Below are positions 26,885-35,048 of a DNA stretch of 64,000 bases, piece by piece. The position numbers were made by a program, and so were the translations under genes. Under the pieces are notes generated by a model that saw nothing but the letters and a program-made list of their open reading frames with translations, did no database searches and was not told where the DNA came from. Source of the stretch: Ancylobacter polymorphus (GTDB lineage Bacteria > Pseudomonadota > Alphaproteobacteria > Rhizobiales > Xanthobacteraceae); contig NZ_JAUSUI010000011.1 in the NCBI RefSeq assembly GCF_030813495.1, positions 1 through 64,000 on the forward strand, read 5' to 3'. Positions within the stretch are counted from its first letter, which is position 1; every line of letters starts with the position of its first letter.

Positions 26885-27687
26885 CCCTGATCCTCTCTCT
26901 CGCCGCCGTCGCCCTGTCCCTCAGTCTCGCCATGGCGGGGGCGTGGTGGGTGGCGGAGCGCAGCGGCAATCATGGCTGGGTGGACACGATCTGGTCTTAC
27001 GCGTCAGGCGCCGCCGGGGTCGCCGCCGCGCTGCTGCCGCTCGGCGGCGAGCCCTGGCTGCCGCGCCAGCTGCTCGTCGCGGGGATGGTGGGGCTGTGGT
27101 CGGCCCGGCTCGGCACGCATATCCTGCAGCGGACGATGCGCGGCCATGACGACCCGCGCTATGCCGATCTGCGCCGGCAATGGGGCGCGGCGGCCTCGCG
27201 GCGGCTGTTCCATTTCCTGCAGGTGCAGGCGCTCGCCGGGTTCGTGCTCGCGGTCGCGGTCGGGGCGGCGGCACATAATCCCGCCCCGTTCTGGCGGCTG
27301 GGCGACGGGCTCGGCGTCGCGCTGTTTCTCGGCGCGCTTCTCGGCGCCGGCCTTGCCGACCGCCAGCTGGCGCGCTTTCGCGCCGATCCGGCCAATCGCG
27401 GGCGGGTGTGCGATGCCGGGCTGTGGGGGGTGACGCGCCATCCGAACTACTTCTTCGAATGGCTGGGCTGGACCGCCTATCCCGCCATCGCCCTCTCTCT
27501 CGCCTATCTGCCGGGCGCCGCCGCACTGCTCGCGCCCGCCTTGATGTATGTGCTGCTGGTCTACGCCTCCGGCATACCGCCGAATGAGGCGCATATGCTG
27601 CGCTCGCGCGGCGACGCGTTCCGCGCTTATCAGCGCCGGGTCAACGCCTTCTGGCCCAGCCCGGCGCGGCGCGCCCCTAGGCCGTGA
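26881..27687 (+). CDS. DUF1295 membrane protein (steroid-reductase-like)
   Basis: 268-residue polytopic membrane protein of the DUF1295 family, distantly related to steroid 5-alpha reductases and isoprenylcysteine methyltransferases. The signature GLWGVTRHPNYFFEWLGWTAY is clear, along with HILQRTMRGHDDPRYADLR and YASGIPPNEAHMLRSRG near the end. Start is GTG at 26881, overlapping the hydrolase stop. DUF1295 genes commonly sit with CFA synthase and DUF1365 operons, so a role in modified fatty acid metabolism is likely. Confidence 0.9.
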   Translation: MTLILSLAAVALSLSLAMAGAWWVAERSGNHGWVDTIWSYASGAAGVAAALLPLGGEPWLPRQLLVAGMVGLWSARLGTHILQRTMRGHDDPRYADLRRQWGAAASRRLFHFLQVQALAGFVLAVAVGAAAHNPAPFWRLGDGLGVALFLGALLGAGLADRQLARFRADPANRGRVCDAGLWGVTRHPNYFFEWLGWTAYPAIALSLAYLPGAAALLAPALMYVLLVYASGIPPNEAHMLRSRGDAFRAYQRRVNAFWPSPARRAPRP

Positions 27688-28078
27688 AGGCGCGGGTGAT
27701 CAGCAGGCCGGCGGTGGCGGCCACGGCGGTGGCGAAGGTGCCCCAGGCGAGATCGATCGCCGTCATCGCCGCCGGCCAGTTGCGCAGCGTGGCGTGGTTG
27801 GTGAGGTCATAGGTGCCGTAGGCGAGCAGGCCGAGAAAGGCGCCGAGCATCAGCGCCGTGGTCCAGCGTCCGGAGGCCAGCGCCGGCTGCACCGCGAAAA
27901 ACACCACGCCGGCGATATAGAGCAGATAGAACAGCACCGCCGGCGGCCAGTTCGGCTGCTCGGCCATCAGGTCACCGATCAGCGGCCGGTAGACGCGGCT
28001 CGCCATGAAGCCGAGCCAGAGCGCGTCAAGGGCGAGGAAGACCAGCCCTGTCGAGAGATAAGCGACGATGAACGGCAT
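27677..28078 (-). CDS. DUF2177 family membrane protein
   Basis: 133-residue DUF2177 protein with four hydrophobic helices, beginning MPFIVAYLSTGLVFLALDALW. LGFMASRVYRPLIGDLM and YGTYDLTNHATLRNWP are family features. Function is unknown; the family recurs in the CFA/DUF1365/DUF1295 neighbourhood. The start at 28078 is preceded on this strand by a TGATCC-N18-TACCCG promoter, which puts it in the RpoE regulon. Its 3-prime end overlaps the DUF1295 gene from the opposite strand by 11 bp. Confidence 0.9.
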   Translation of the reverse strand: MPFIVAYLSTGLVFLALDALWLGFMASRVYRPLIGDLMAEQPNWPPAVLFYLLYIAGVVFFAVQPALASGRWTTALMLGAFLGLLAYGTYDLTNHATLRNWPAAMTAIDLAWGTFATAVAATAGLLITRAFTA

Positions 28079-28112
28079 GAGCGCGCCTCTGGAGCGGTGA
28101 CGGATGTGCCAG

Positions 28113-28142
28113 CGGGTACGGCGCGCCGCGCCGCGCGGATCA
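28113..28142 (-). promoter_or_regulatory. RpoE-type promoter of the DUF2177 gene
   Basis: On the minus strand: TGATCC (plus 28137-28142), exactly 18 nt, then TACCCG (plus 28113-28118). The -35 and the spacing equal the two promoters at 24.6 kb, with a weaker -10. Predicted start near 28106, about 28 nt before the DUF2177 start codon. Confidence 0.65.
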
Positions 28143-28180
28143 TTCCGCGCCCGCCGCGCGAAAACCCCGCCCGGGATGTG

Positions 28181-28205
28181 GGAACGAAGCACGCCAGCCA
28201 AAGTT
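28181..28205 (+). promoter_or_regulatory. EcfG-type general stress promoter of the ferritin-like gene
   Basis: GGAAC (28181-28185), 16-nt spacer, AGTT (28202-28205). The alphaproteobacterial general stress sigma factor EcfG uses GGAAC-N16/17-cGTT. It lies 41 nt before the DUF892 start, and that family is a classic stress gene, which supports the call. Confidence 0.6.
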
Positions 28206-28246
28206 GTCGGCGCGAGGCTTGGGGACATCACGCGACGGAGACCGAC

Positions 28247-28744
28247 ATGGCCGAGAAGAACCTCGAAACCCTGTTTCACGAGACCCTGAAGGACATTTAC
28301 TACGCCGAGCGCAAGATTCTGAAGGCGCTGCCGAAAATGGCGCGCGGCGCGCAGTCGCCGGAGCTGAAGGCGGCGTTCGAGAAGCACCGCGACGAGACCG
28401 AGGGCCAGATCGAGCGCCTGCAGCAGGTGTTCGAGCTGATCGGCAAGCGTCCGCAGGGCAAGACCTGCGCCGCCATTGAGGGCATTCTTGAGGAAGGCGA
28501 GGAAATCCTCGACGAGTTCAAGGGCCAGCCCGCGCTCGACGCCGGCCTCGCCGCCGCCGCGCAGGCGGTGGAGCATTACGAAATCTCGCGCTACGGCACG
28601 CTCAAGCGCTGGGCGCAGGTGCTCGGCATGAAGGACGCGGTGACGCTGCTCGACGCCACGCTGAAGGAAGAGTCGATGACCGACGACGCCCTCACCGCGC
28701 TGGCCGACAAGGTGGCCAACCAGAAGGCCCTCAAGGCCGCGTGA
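28247..28744 (+). CDS. Ferritin-like DUF892 protein (YciE/YciF type)
   Basis: 165-residue four-helix-bundle protein of the ferritin-like DUF892 family. It has LETLFHETLKDIYYAERKILKAL, then KHRDETEGQIERLQQVFELIG, and YEISRYGTLKRWAQVLG, giving the glutamate and histidine di-iron ligands. These proteins are induced in general stress in many bacteria. The start at 28247 is the first methionine with family similarity. An EcfG-like promoter lies just upstream, consistent with stress control. Confidence 0.93.
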   Translation: MAEKNLETLFHETLKDIYYAERKILKALPKMARGAQSPELKAAFEKHRDETEGQIERLQQVFELIGKRPQGKTCAAIEGILEEGEEILDEFKGQPALDAGLAAAAQAVEHYEISRYGTLKRWAQVLGMKDAVTLLDATLKEESMTDDALTALADKVANQKALKAA

Positions 28745-28807
28745 CGCGACGCGGGCAGGAGGCGCCGGCACGCCCGGCGCCTCGTGACCTCCCCGCCGGC
28801 CAAAGAT

Positions 28808-28828
28808 ATCAATTGCCGGCAAATTGAT
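28808..28828. promoter_or_regulatory. Perfect inverted repeat ATCAATT-N7-AATTGAT
   Basis: Arms 28808-28814 and 28822-28828 are exact inverse complements around a 7-nt GC centre, in the short gap ahead of the 51-codon gene at 28852. It is AT-rich in a GC-rich context, typical of an operator. No regulator can be named from it. Confidence 0.55.
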
Positions 28829-28851
28829 CCGTTTATCCGAGAGGGGAAACC

Positions 28852-29007
28852 ATGCCCCAGCGCACCGCCCTGCGCCTCGCGCTCGGCCTGATCGCCGCCC
28901 TTGCCGCGATCTGGTTCATCAGCTCCTTCTTCGTGCTGGAAGACGAGAATCCGCGCGGCAGCCTGGGCCAGCCGCAGCCTGCCTTCGCCCTGAGCACCGC
29001 GCGCTAG
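28852..29007 (+). CDS. Tiny single-pass membrane or secreted peptide
   Basis: 51 codons, starting MPQRTALRLALGLIAALAAI: a basic start, one hydrophobic helix, then an acidic and proline-containing tail. GAGAGGGGAAA stands ahead of the ATG as a good ribosome binding site. Its composition follows normal codon use. I do not recognise the family. It may be a membrane micropeptide under control of the palindrome at 28808. Confidence 0.55.
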   Translation: MPQRTALRLALGLIAALAAIWFISSFFVLEDENPRGSLGQPQPAFALSTAR

Positions 29008-29036
29008 GCGGCGGATGAGCCGTAGGCGGCGGCGCG

Positions 29037-29061
29037 GGAACGCATCGCCCGCTCGCCCGTT
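29037..29061 (+). promoter_or_regulatory. EcfG-type general stress promoter upstream of gcd
   Basis: GGAAC (29037-29041), exactly 16 nt, CGTT (29058-29061), a perfect match to the EcfG consensus. It lies about 120 bp upstream of the glucose dehydrogenase start in the same direction. A second promoter nearer the gene cannot be excluded. Confidence 0.6.
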
Positions 29062-29182
29062 AGCCCGGCATCCGCGCCGCTCCGGCGGCGCGGCCCCGTC
29101 GCGATGAGCGACGGCTCCGGTCGGTCTCGCCGTCCTGGGTCGGGCGCCTCGCACCCTCTCCCGGAACTCGGAAGGCTGGCCG

Positions 29183-31519
29183 ATGCGCGTTTCCACCTCC
29201 TCCCTCGTCACCGCCCTCCTGCTGGGGCTGATCGGCCTGTTTCTGGCCGGGGGCGGAGGCTGGCTCGCGACGCTCGGCGGCAGCCCGTTCTACCTGGCAC
29301 TGGGGCTCGGACTGATCCTCTGCGCCGTGCTGGTGTGGCGGCAACGGACAAGCGCGCGGCTGGTCTACGCGCTTCTGCTCGCGGGCACGCTCGGCTGGGC
29401 TTTTTGGGAGGTGGGGCTCGACTGGTGGCCGCTGGCCACCCGCGGCGGGCTGCTGGTGCTGCTCGGCCTGTGGCTGCTCACGCCTTGGGCGGTGGGCCGG
29501 CGCGGCTGGAATGCCGGCCGCACCGTGCTGGCACTGGTCGTGGTCGGCTGCGTCGGTGTCGCCAGCGCGGCGCTGCTGCGCGACCCGCATGTCATTGAGG
29601 GCCAGCTGCAGGCGCAGACCGGCGGCGCGACGGCTCCCGACGGGAATGTGCCCGATGGCGAATGGCATCATTACGGCCGCACCCTTGCGGGCCAACGCTA
29701 CACGCCACTTGCCGAGGTGACACCGGCCAATGTCGAGGCGCTGGAAGTCGCCTGGACCTACCGCACCGGCGATGTGCGCGGCCCGGACGATGTCGCCGAG
29801 ACCACCTATCAGGTGACACCGCTGAAGATCGGCAATCTGCTCTATCTCTGCACCCCGCACCACATCGCCATCGCCCTCGACGCCGAGACCGGTGAAGAGC
29901 GCTGGCGCTTCGATGCCAATGACGGCCTCGACCCCAACCGGCAGCACCAGACCTGCCGCGGACTTTCCTATTACCGCGACGACGCGGTGACCGAGGCCGA
30001 TCTCGCCGAAGCCCCGGCCTGCACGGCGCGCCTGTTCCTGCCCACCTCCGACGCGCGGCTGATCGCACTCGACGCGCTCACAGGGGCGATCTGCCCGGGC
30101 TTCGGCGAAAACGGCACGGTCGATCTGTGGGCGAACATGCCCAACCAGCAGAGCGGCTTCTACTATTCCACCTCGCCGCCGACGATCGTGAACGACCGCC
30201 TCATCATCGGCGGCTCGGTGAACGACAATTACGCCGTGGAATCGCCCTCCGGCGTCATCCGCGCCTATGACGCGATGACCGGCGAATTGCTGTGGGCGTG
30301 GGATTCCGGCAATCCCGAGCGCACCACGCTGCTCGGGCCGGACGAGACCTACACCGCCAACTCGCCCAATAGCTGGTCGGTGTTCAGCGCCGACCCGGCG
30401 CTCGGGCTCGTCTATATCCCCCTCGGCAACGCGACGCCGGACCAGTTCGGCGCGCATCGCAGCCCGGCGGTGGAGCGCTTCTCTTCCTCGGTTGTCGCGC
30501 TCGACATCGCCAGCGGCGCCGTGCGCTGGGTCTTCCAGACCGTGCATCACGACCTCTGGGACATGGACGTGCCGGCGCAGCCGGTGCTGATCGACCTCGC
30601 CACGGCGCAAGGCACCACGCCGGCGCTGGTGCAGGCGACCAAGCAGGGCGACATCTATGTGCTCGACCGTCGCAGCGGCCAGCCTATTCTCCCGGTGAGC
30701 GAGGTGCCCGCGCCCGGCGGCGCCGTCGAGGGCGACTGGACCGCGCCGACCCAGCCGGTCTCGGCGCTGAGCTTCGCCCCCGAGCCGCTGCGCGAGACCG
30801 ACATGTGGGGGGCGAGCCTGCTCGACCAGCTCGCCTGCCGCATCAAGTTCCGCCAGCTGCGCTATGAGGGCCGCTACACCCCGCCCTCGCTGCAGGGCAC
30901 GCTGGTCTATCCCGGCAATTTCGGCACGTTCAACTGGGGCTCGGTGGCGGTCGATCCGGTGCGGCAGGTGATGTTCGGCATGCCGACCTATCTCGCCTTC
31001 ACCTCGCAGCTGGTGCCCTCGGACGAGATCGACGCCGACGAGCAGGTGAATGCCGGCGAGGCCGGGCTGAACGTGAATGCCGGCGGCGAATATGGCGTGC
31101 GGATGGCCCCCTTCGTCTCGCCGCTCGGCCTGCCCTGCCAGGCGCCGCCCTGGGGCTATGTCGCCGGGGTGGATCTGCGGACGGGCACGAAGGCCTGGAT
31201 GCACAAGAACGGCACCATCCGCGATGCCGGGCCCTTCCCGCTGCCGCCGATCCCGATGGGCGTGCCGGGCATTGGCGGGCCGCTGCTCACCGCGTCCGGC
31301 GTTGCCTTTCTGGCTGCCAGTATCGACGACTATATCCGCGCCTATGATGTCGCCACCGGCGCCCAGCTCTGGCAGCAGCGCCTGCCGGCCGGCGGGCAGG
31401 CGACGCCGATGAGCTATGAGGCGGGCGGACGCCAGTTCGTGGTGCAGGTGGCCGGCGGGCATGGCTCCATCGGCACGAAGGCAGGCGACTATGTGATCGC
31501 CTACACGCTGCCGCGCTGA
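29183..31519 (+). CDS. gcd: Membrane-bound PQQ-dependent glucose dehydrogenase
   Basis: 778-residue quinoprotein that oxidises glucose (or related aldoses or quinate) in the periplasm and gives electrons to ubiquinone. Five N-terminal transmembrane helices (about 1-140) anchor a PQQ beta-propeller. Key pieces: HHDLWDMDVPAQP (catalytic aspartate), ATKQGDIYVLDRRSG (PQQ-contacting lysine), GVPGIGGPLLTASG and the C-terminal GGHGSIGTKAGDY. These match E. coli Gcd D466, K493 and H775. The quinate/shikimate branch of the family cannot be excluded. No PQQ synthesis genes are in the window. Confidence 0.92.
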   Translation: MRVSTSSLVTALLLGLIGLFLAGGGGWLATLGGSPFYLALGLGLILCAVLVWRQRTSARLVYALLLAGTLGWAFWEVGLDWWPLATRGGLLVLLGLWLLTPWAVGRRGWNAGRTVLALVVVGCVGVASAALLRDPHVIEGQLQAQTGGATAPDGNVPDGEWHHYGRTLAGQRYTPLAEVTPANVEALEVAWTYRTGDVRGPDDVAETTYQVTPLKIGNLLYLCTPHHIAIALDAETGEERWRFDANDGLDPNRQHQTCRGLSYYRDDAVTEADLAEAPACTARLFLPTSDARLIALDALTGAICPGFGENGTVDLWANMPNQQSGFYYSTSPPTIVNDRLIIGGSVNDNYAVESPSGVIRAYDAMTGELLWAWDSGNPERTTLLGPDETYTANSPNSWSVFSADPALGLVYIPLGNATPDQFGAHRSPAVERFSSSVVALDIASGAVRWVFQTVHHDLWDMDVPAQPVLIDLATAQGTTPALVQATKQGDIYVLDRRSGQPILPVSEVPAPGGAVEGDWTAPTQPVSALSFAPEPLRETDMWGASLLDQLACRIKFRQLRYEGRYTPPSLQGTLVYPGNFGTFNWGSVAVDPVRQVMFGMPTYLAFTSQLVPSDEIDADEQVNAGEAGLNVNAGGEYGVRMAPFVSPLGLPCQAPPWGYVAGVDLRTGTKAWMHKNGTIRDAGPFPLPPIPMGVPGIGGPLLTASGVAFLAASIDDYIRAYDVATGAQLWQQRLPAGGQATPMSYEAGGRQFVVQVAGGHGSIGTKAGDYVIAYTLPR

Positions 31520-31646
31520 GCGGGCCTGACGGCTTGCAGGGGTTGCGCCCGAGCCGTCGCCGATGCTTGGATGGCGCACCCTGGCATGCCGATCCCGACG
31601 GGAGACGTGCAGGGGGCGGGGGCGCCATCAAAGGGATGAGGATGCC

Positions 31647-33017
31647 ATGCCCGCACAGGATTCACGCGACGAACCCCACGCGCCCGACCGGACAGGCAGC
31701 GACGGAGAACCCGGCGCCCCGGCGCCGGCGGCGCGCCCGCATGTCGTCATCGTCGGCGCCGGCTTTGGCGGTCTGCAGGTGGCGCGGGGCCTCGCCGATG
31801 CGCCGGTGAATGTGACGCTGATCGACCGGCACAATTACCATTGCTTCCAGCCCCTGCTCTACCAGGTGGCGACCGCCACCCTCTCCCCGGCGGATATCGC
31901 CTGGCCGATCCGCCATATCCTCTCGCGCCAAGCCAACATCACCATGCTGATGGCGCGGGCGGAAGGCGTGGACCGCGCGCGCCGCGAACTCCTGACGAGC
32001 GAAGGCCCGATCCGCTTCGATTTCCTCGTGCTGGCCACCGGGGCGACGCACTCCTATTTCGGCCACCCGGAATGGGCGCGCTTTGCGCCGGGGCTGAAGG
32101 ATATCGAGGACGCCACCCAGCTGCGCCGGCGCATCCTTTTGGCCTTCGAACGGGCGGAAGTCGCCTCCGAGCCGGAAACCCGCCGGCGCCTGCTCACCTT
32201 CGCCATCATCGGCGGCGGGCCCACCGGAGTGGAACTTGCCGGCTCCATCGCCGAGATTTCCCGCCACGCGCTGGCGCCCGACTTCAAGCGCGTCGATCCC
32301 CGGACCGCGCGGATTCTCTTGATCGAGGCCGGCGAGCGGCTGCTGCCCGCCTTGCCGGAGCGGCTTTCCGCCCATGCGCGCGAGCGGCTGGAAGCGATGG
32401 GGGTCGAGGTGATGACCGGGCGCCCGGTGGTCGATATGGGCGCCGACCATGTGACGCTGGAGGGGGGCGAGACCATTGCGGCCGCGACCAAGATCTGGGC
32501 GGCCGGGGTGCGGGCCTCGCCGGCGGCGGAATGGCTCGGCGTCGCCCCCGACCGGGCCGGGCGCTGCCGGGTCGCGCCCGATCTCAGCGTGCCGGGCGCG
32601 CCCGATATCTTCGTCATCGGCGACACGGCGGCGGTCACCGATTCCAAGGGGCGACCGGTGCCGGGCATCGCCCCGGCCGCGAAGCAGATGGGCGACCATG
32701 TCGCCGCCGTCATCGCGGCGCGGCTGGCCGGCACCGCTGCGCCGGGCTTTCGCTACCGCCATGCCGGCGACCTCGCCACCATCGGGCGCAATGCGGCGGT
32801 GGTAAAGCTCGGGCGGATTGAGTTGACCGGCTTTCTCGGCTGGATGTTCTGGGGTGTCGTCCACGTCTATTTTCTGGTCGGCGCGCGCAACCGCATCACC
32901 GTCGCCATGTCCTGGCTGTGGAACTACCTCACCTATCAGCGCGCGGCGCGGCTGATCACCGGCGATGTCGAGCCCGCCCCGGCGCGGGAGATCGGGCCGC
33001 TGTCCCCGCCGGCGTGA
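31647..33017 (+). CDS. ndh: Type II NADH:quinone oxidoreductase
   Basis: 456-residue single-subunit NADH dehydrogenase that passes electrons from NADH to quinone without pumping protons. It has an FAD dinucleotide motif HVVIVGAGFGGLQVARGL, the NADH motif FAIIGGGPTGVELAG and the quinone-side GDTAAVTD with PAAKQMGDHVA. A hydrophobic C-terminal segment (LGWMFWGVVHVYFLVGARN) ties it to the membrane. The start at 31647 follows GATGAGGA. Placed after gcd, it gives a second non-pumping route into the quinone pool. Confidence 0.94.
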   Translation: MPAQDSRDEPHAPDRTGSDGEPGAPAPAARPHVVIVGAGFGGLQVARGLADAPVNVTLIDRHNYHCFQPLLYQVATATLSPADIAWPIRHILSRQANITMLMARAEGVDRARRELLTSEGPIRFDFLVLATGATHSYFGHPEWARFAPGLKDIEDATQLRRRILLAFERAEVASEPETRRRLLTFAIIGGGPTGVELAGSIAEISRHALAPDFKRVDPRTARILLIEAGERLLPALPERLSAHARERLEAMGVEVMTGRPVVDMGADHVTLEGGETIAAATKIWAAGVRASPAAEWLGVAPDRAGRCRVAPDLSVPGAPDIFVIGDTAAVTDSKGRPVPGIAPAAKQMGDHVAAVIAARLAGTAAPGFRYRHAGDLATIGRNAAVVKLGRIELTGFLGWMFWGVVHVYFLVGARNRITVAMSWLWNYLTYQRAARLITGDVEPAPAREIGPLSPPA

Positions 33018-33029
33018 ACGGCCCGGCGC

Positions 33030-33305
33030 TCATCGGGCCAAGCTGCGGTTGAGCGTCGCCTCGTCATCGAGCACGCGGAAGGTGAGCAGGCTGCCGGTCA
33101 TCTCCAGCGGGCGGATGGCGATCCAGCGGCCGGCTTCCGTCACCAGATTGGCGCGGCCGGCCGCCTTGGCCTCGGTGATGACGGCGAGTTCAGACCGCAC
33201 CTCGCCGACAGCGCCGCCGCTTTCGAACCGGATTTCGAAATTGGCCGTGGCGGAGCCGAAGTCGCTGGCGCGGAGCCATCCCTTTGCTTGGATTGTCGTG
33301 ACCAT
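33030..33305 (-). CDS. Conserved hypothetical protein
   Basis: Not recognised. 91 residues (MVTTIQAKGWLRASDFGS to NRSLAR), mixed beta-type composition, no signal peptide, no membrane segment. It converges with the ndh gene, leaving a 12-bp gap. Its codon use and GC match the neighbours, so it is probably real, though small genes of this size carry uncertainty. It may be a cytosolic accessory or regulatory protein. Confidence 0.55.
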   Translation of the reverse strand: MVTTIQAKGWLRASDFGSATANFEIRFESGGAVGEVRSELAVITEAKAAGRANLVTEAGRWIAIRPLEMTGSLLTFRVLDDEATLNRSLAR

Positions 33306-33578
33306 CTTCCTCGCTCACGCTGGAGGCTGCGCACCTTTACCTTAAGGGAAAGAATACGGACGGGGCGCTGTCATGGATCAAACCCACCATGAGACGGGAA
33401 GATCTGCGACGTAGCGACCCAACAATCGCCGCGGCTGCGCGCAAAGGTATCCACAACCCACCGAGGACGCGTAAGGCGTGTTACACTTGCACGTCGTCGG
33501 CGATCCTCAGCAGGCCGACGGGAGAGCGCGGGCCGGTCTCGTAGCTTTCGCTGAACTCCCGAAGCAAGGAGCCGGCGC
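33306..33578. other. Intergenic stretch without a supported gene
   Basis: This 273-bp gap separates divergent small genes. I see no gene, riboswitch or recognisable promoter in it. It must contain the promoters of the genes at 33030 and 33579. The GCAAGGA sequence at 33564-33570 is the ribosome binding site of the gene at 33579. Confidence 0.5.
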
Positions 33579-33857
33579 GTGCCATTCGAGATGCCCGAAA
33601 CCATCAGCCCTTTCGCCATCGACGAGGCCCTGGCCGGGGCCGCCTATGAGCCCGAGGATGTGGCGCTGCTCGACACGGCCTTTGCCCATGCCTGCAACGA
33701 GGCGTCCCAGCGCCTCCCCCTCGGCGACGGCATTCGCAGCCTGCTGGCCTTCGCCGTCCTCGAAGGGGCGAAATCCGGGCTGCGCGATCCCGAACACCTC
33801 ACCTCCTTCGCCCTGCGCGCACTGCCGAGCTTCCGCGCGCAGGAATCGCGCCGCTAG
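33579..33857 (+). CDS. Conserved hypothetical protein
   Basis: Not recognised. 92 residues, acidic in the first half (FEMPETISPFAIDEALAG) and arginine-tailed. The helical pattern suggests a small soluble regulatory or adaptor protein. Start GTG at 33579 is preferred over ATG at 33591 because AAGGA lies 8 nt upstream of the GTG. It converges with the outer-membrane protein gene, and the two share the hairpin terminator at 33886. Confidence 0.6.
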   Translation: MPFEMPETISPFAIDEALAGAAYEPEDVALLDTAFAHACNEASQRLPLGDGIRSLLAFAVLEGAKSGLRDPEHLTSFALRALPSFRAQESRR

Positions 33858-33885
33858 CTCGTTTCCCAGGCATGAAGCCCAAGAA

Positions 33886-33909
33886 AAAGGGCCGCTTGCG
33901 CGGCCCTTT
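33886..33909. terminator. Bidirectional intrinsic terminator
   Basis: A perfect 10-bp stem (33886-33895 with 33900-33909, loop TTGC) lies between the convergent genes at 33579 and 33936. On the minus strand the stem is followed by a U-run (plus A-tract at 33881-33888), so it ends the outer-membrane protein transcript well; on the plus strand the T-run is short (33907-33909) and weaker. Confidence 0.85.
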
Positions 33910-33935
33910 CAATGTACGCCCGAGGAGAAGGGCGC

Positions 33936-34688
33936 TCAGAACTTGTAGTTCAGGCCGGCCTTGACGGTGTGGAAGGTGGTCTTGGCATCCAGCGCGCCAT
34001 AGACGCCCGGGGCCAGGAAACCGGCAATCGCCGTCGTCTCGCCGAGATCGACATAGAGATATTCGGTCTTCAGCGTCCAGTTGTTGTTGATGGCGTATTC
34101 GAAGCCGGCACCGGCAGTCCAGCCCCAATTGGTGTCGTCGGCGGATTCGCTGAACAGGAGGCCCGGAGCGGTGACGCCGATGCTGGACTTCACCTTGCCA
34201 TAGGCCGCGCCGCCGGTGCCGTAGATCAGGAGATGGTCGAAGGCATAGCCGAGACGGGCGCGAATGGTGCCGAACCACTCGATCTCCGAGCCGGCCGAGG
34301 CCGACAGGCTGGCAGGGATCAGCGGAACGGACAGGCCGGCATTCGCCTTGCCTTCAATGCCCGACCACTGGAAATCCGCCTCGACGCCGAGCACGACATT
34401 GTTGATGAACTGATAGTTGTAGCCGATCTGCGCGCCGCCGAAGAAGCCGCTCGAATCCACCGTCGCCGAGCCGCTGGCGACGGGGAAGCCGTCGGACGTA
34501 ACCGAGAACGGGTAGTCGAAATCATTGCCGCCAAAACCGACATTGGCGCCGAGATAGAAGCCGGTCCACGAGAACATCGGCTCGGCGACGATGACTTCAG
34601 CCTTGGTCGGATAGGGCAGATCCGCCGCCATCGCCGCCACCGGCATGGCGACGCTCATCAGGACGGCTCCCAGCAGTACATTCTTCAT
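33936..34688 (-). CDS. Outer-membrane beta-barrel protein (Omp25/Omp31-like porin family)
   Basis: 250-residue outer-membrane protein with a signal peptide (MKNVLLGAVLMSVAMPVAA) and then an eight-stranded barrel of the Hyphomicrobiales Omp25/31 type. Typical strands include FSWTGFYLGANVGFG, GFFGGAQIGYNYQF, TIRARLGYAFDHLLIYGTGGAAYG and TLKTEYLYVDLG, ending in the C-terminal aromatic AGLNYKF. It lies behind a strong terminator and is a single-gene unit. The longer upstream frame is not part of the protein. Confidence 0.92.
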   Translation of the reverse strand: MKNVLLGAVLMSVAMPVAAMAADLPYPTKAEVIVAEPMFSWTGFYLGANVGFGGNDFDYPFSVTSDGFPVASGSATVDSSGFFGGAQIGYNYQFINNVVLGVEADFQWSGIEGKANAGLSVPLIPASLSASAGSEIEWFGTIRARLGYAFDHLLIYGTGGAAYGKVKSSIGVTAPGLLFSESADDTNWGWTAGAGFEYAINNNWTLKTEYLYVDLGETTAIAGFLAPGVYGALDAKTTFHTVKAGLNYKF

Positions 34689-35009
34689 ATCGCTTCCCCC
34701 AGGGTGATTACATGGCGGGGAATGTACCGATTTGAGGGGATTCGCGTAGTGCAAATGAGCAACACTCGGCTAGATTGAAACGAACTTGGCGCCGATACCG
34801 CACCATATTACGTTAAACACTACGATTACACCGTGCATTTTATCTTTGATTCCGTATCTGAAGACTCAGTTTGAGGTACTATGATATTTATTTCCTGAAG
34901 ACTATTTTACCTTTCCTCAGCGGAAGGAATACAGAGGAGGCCATAAGGCTGCCGGATCGCGGCATCGCCTTGGCACTGGTTTTGCTAGCATTGGCGTCCC
35001 GTCCGGCGC
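34689..35009. promoter_or_regulatory. AT-rich intergenic region with a sigma-54 promoter
   Basis: Roughly 34735-34930 is markedly AT-rich compared with the flanking genes and contains no plausible ORF. It probably holds the upstream promoter of the outer-membrane protein gene and an activator-binding region for the sigma-54 promoter at 34971. I could not identify individual activator sites. Confidence 0.5.
34971..34985 (+). promoter_or_regulatory. Sigma-54 (RpoN) promoter of the amine oxidoreductase operon
   Basis: TGGCAC-N5-TTGC: GG at 34972-34973 and GC at 34984-34985, the exact 12-nt distance required by sigma-54. Predicted transcription start near 34997, ahead of the ATG at 35049 (and the ATG at 35010). 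Genes behind it handle amine nitrogen, which suits RpoN control. Confidence 0.75.
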
Positions 35010-35048
35010 ATGAAAGCCGGACGTCCGTACCAGCGTGAACAGGCCATC

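Noticed and set aside
29060-31579. Very long minus-strand open frame opposite gcd (839 codons)
   Set aside because: It mirrors the gcd gene, has low-complexity histidine/arginine-rich composition and no family features; a shadow of GC-rich coding sequence.
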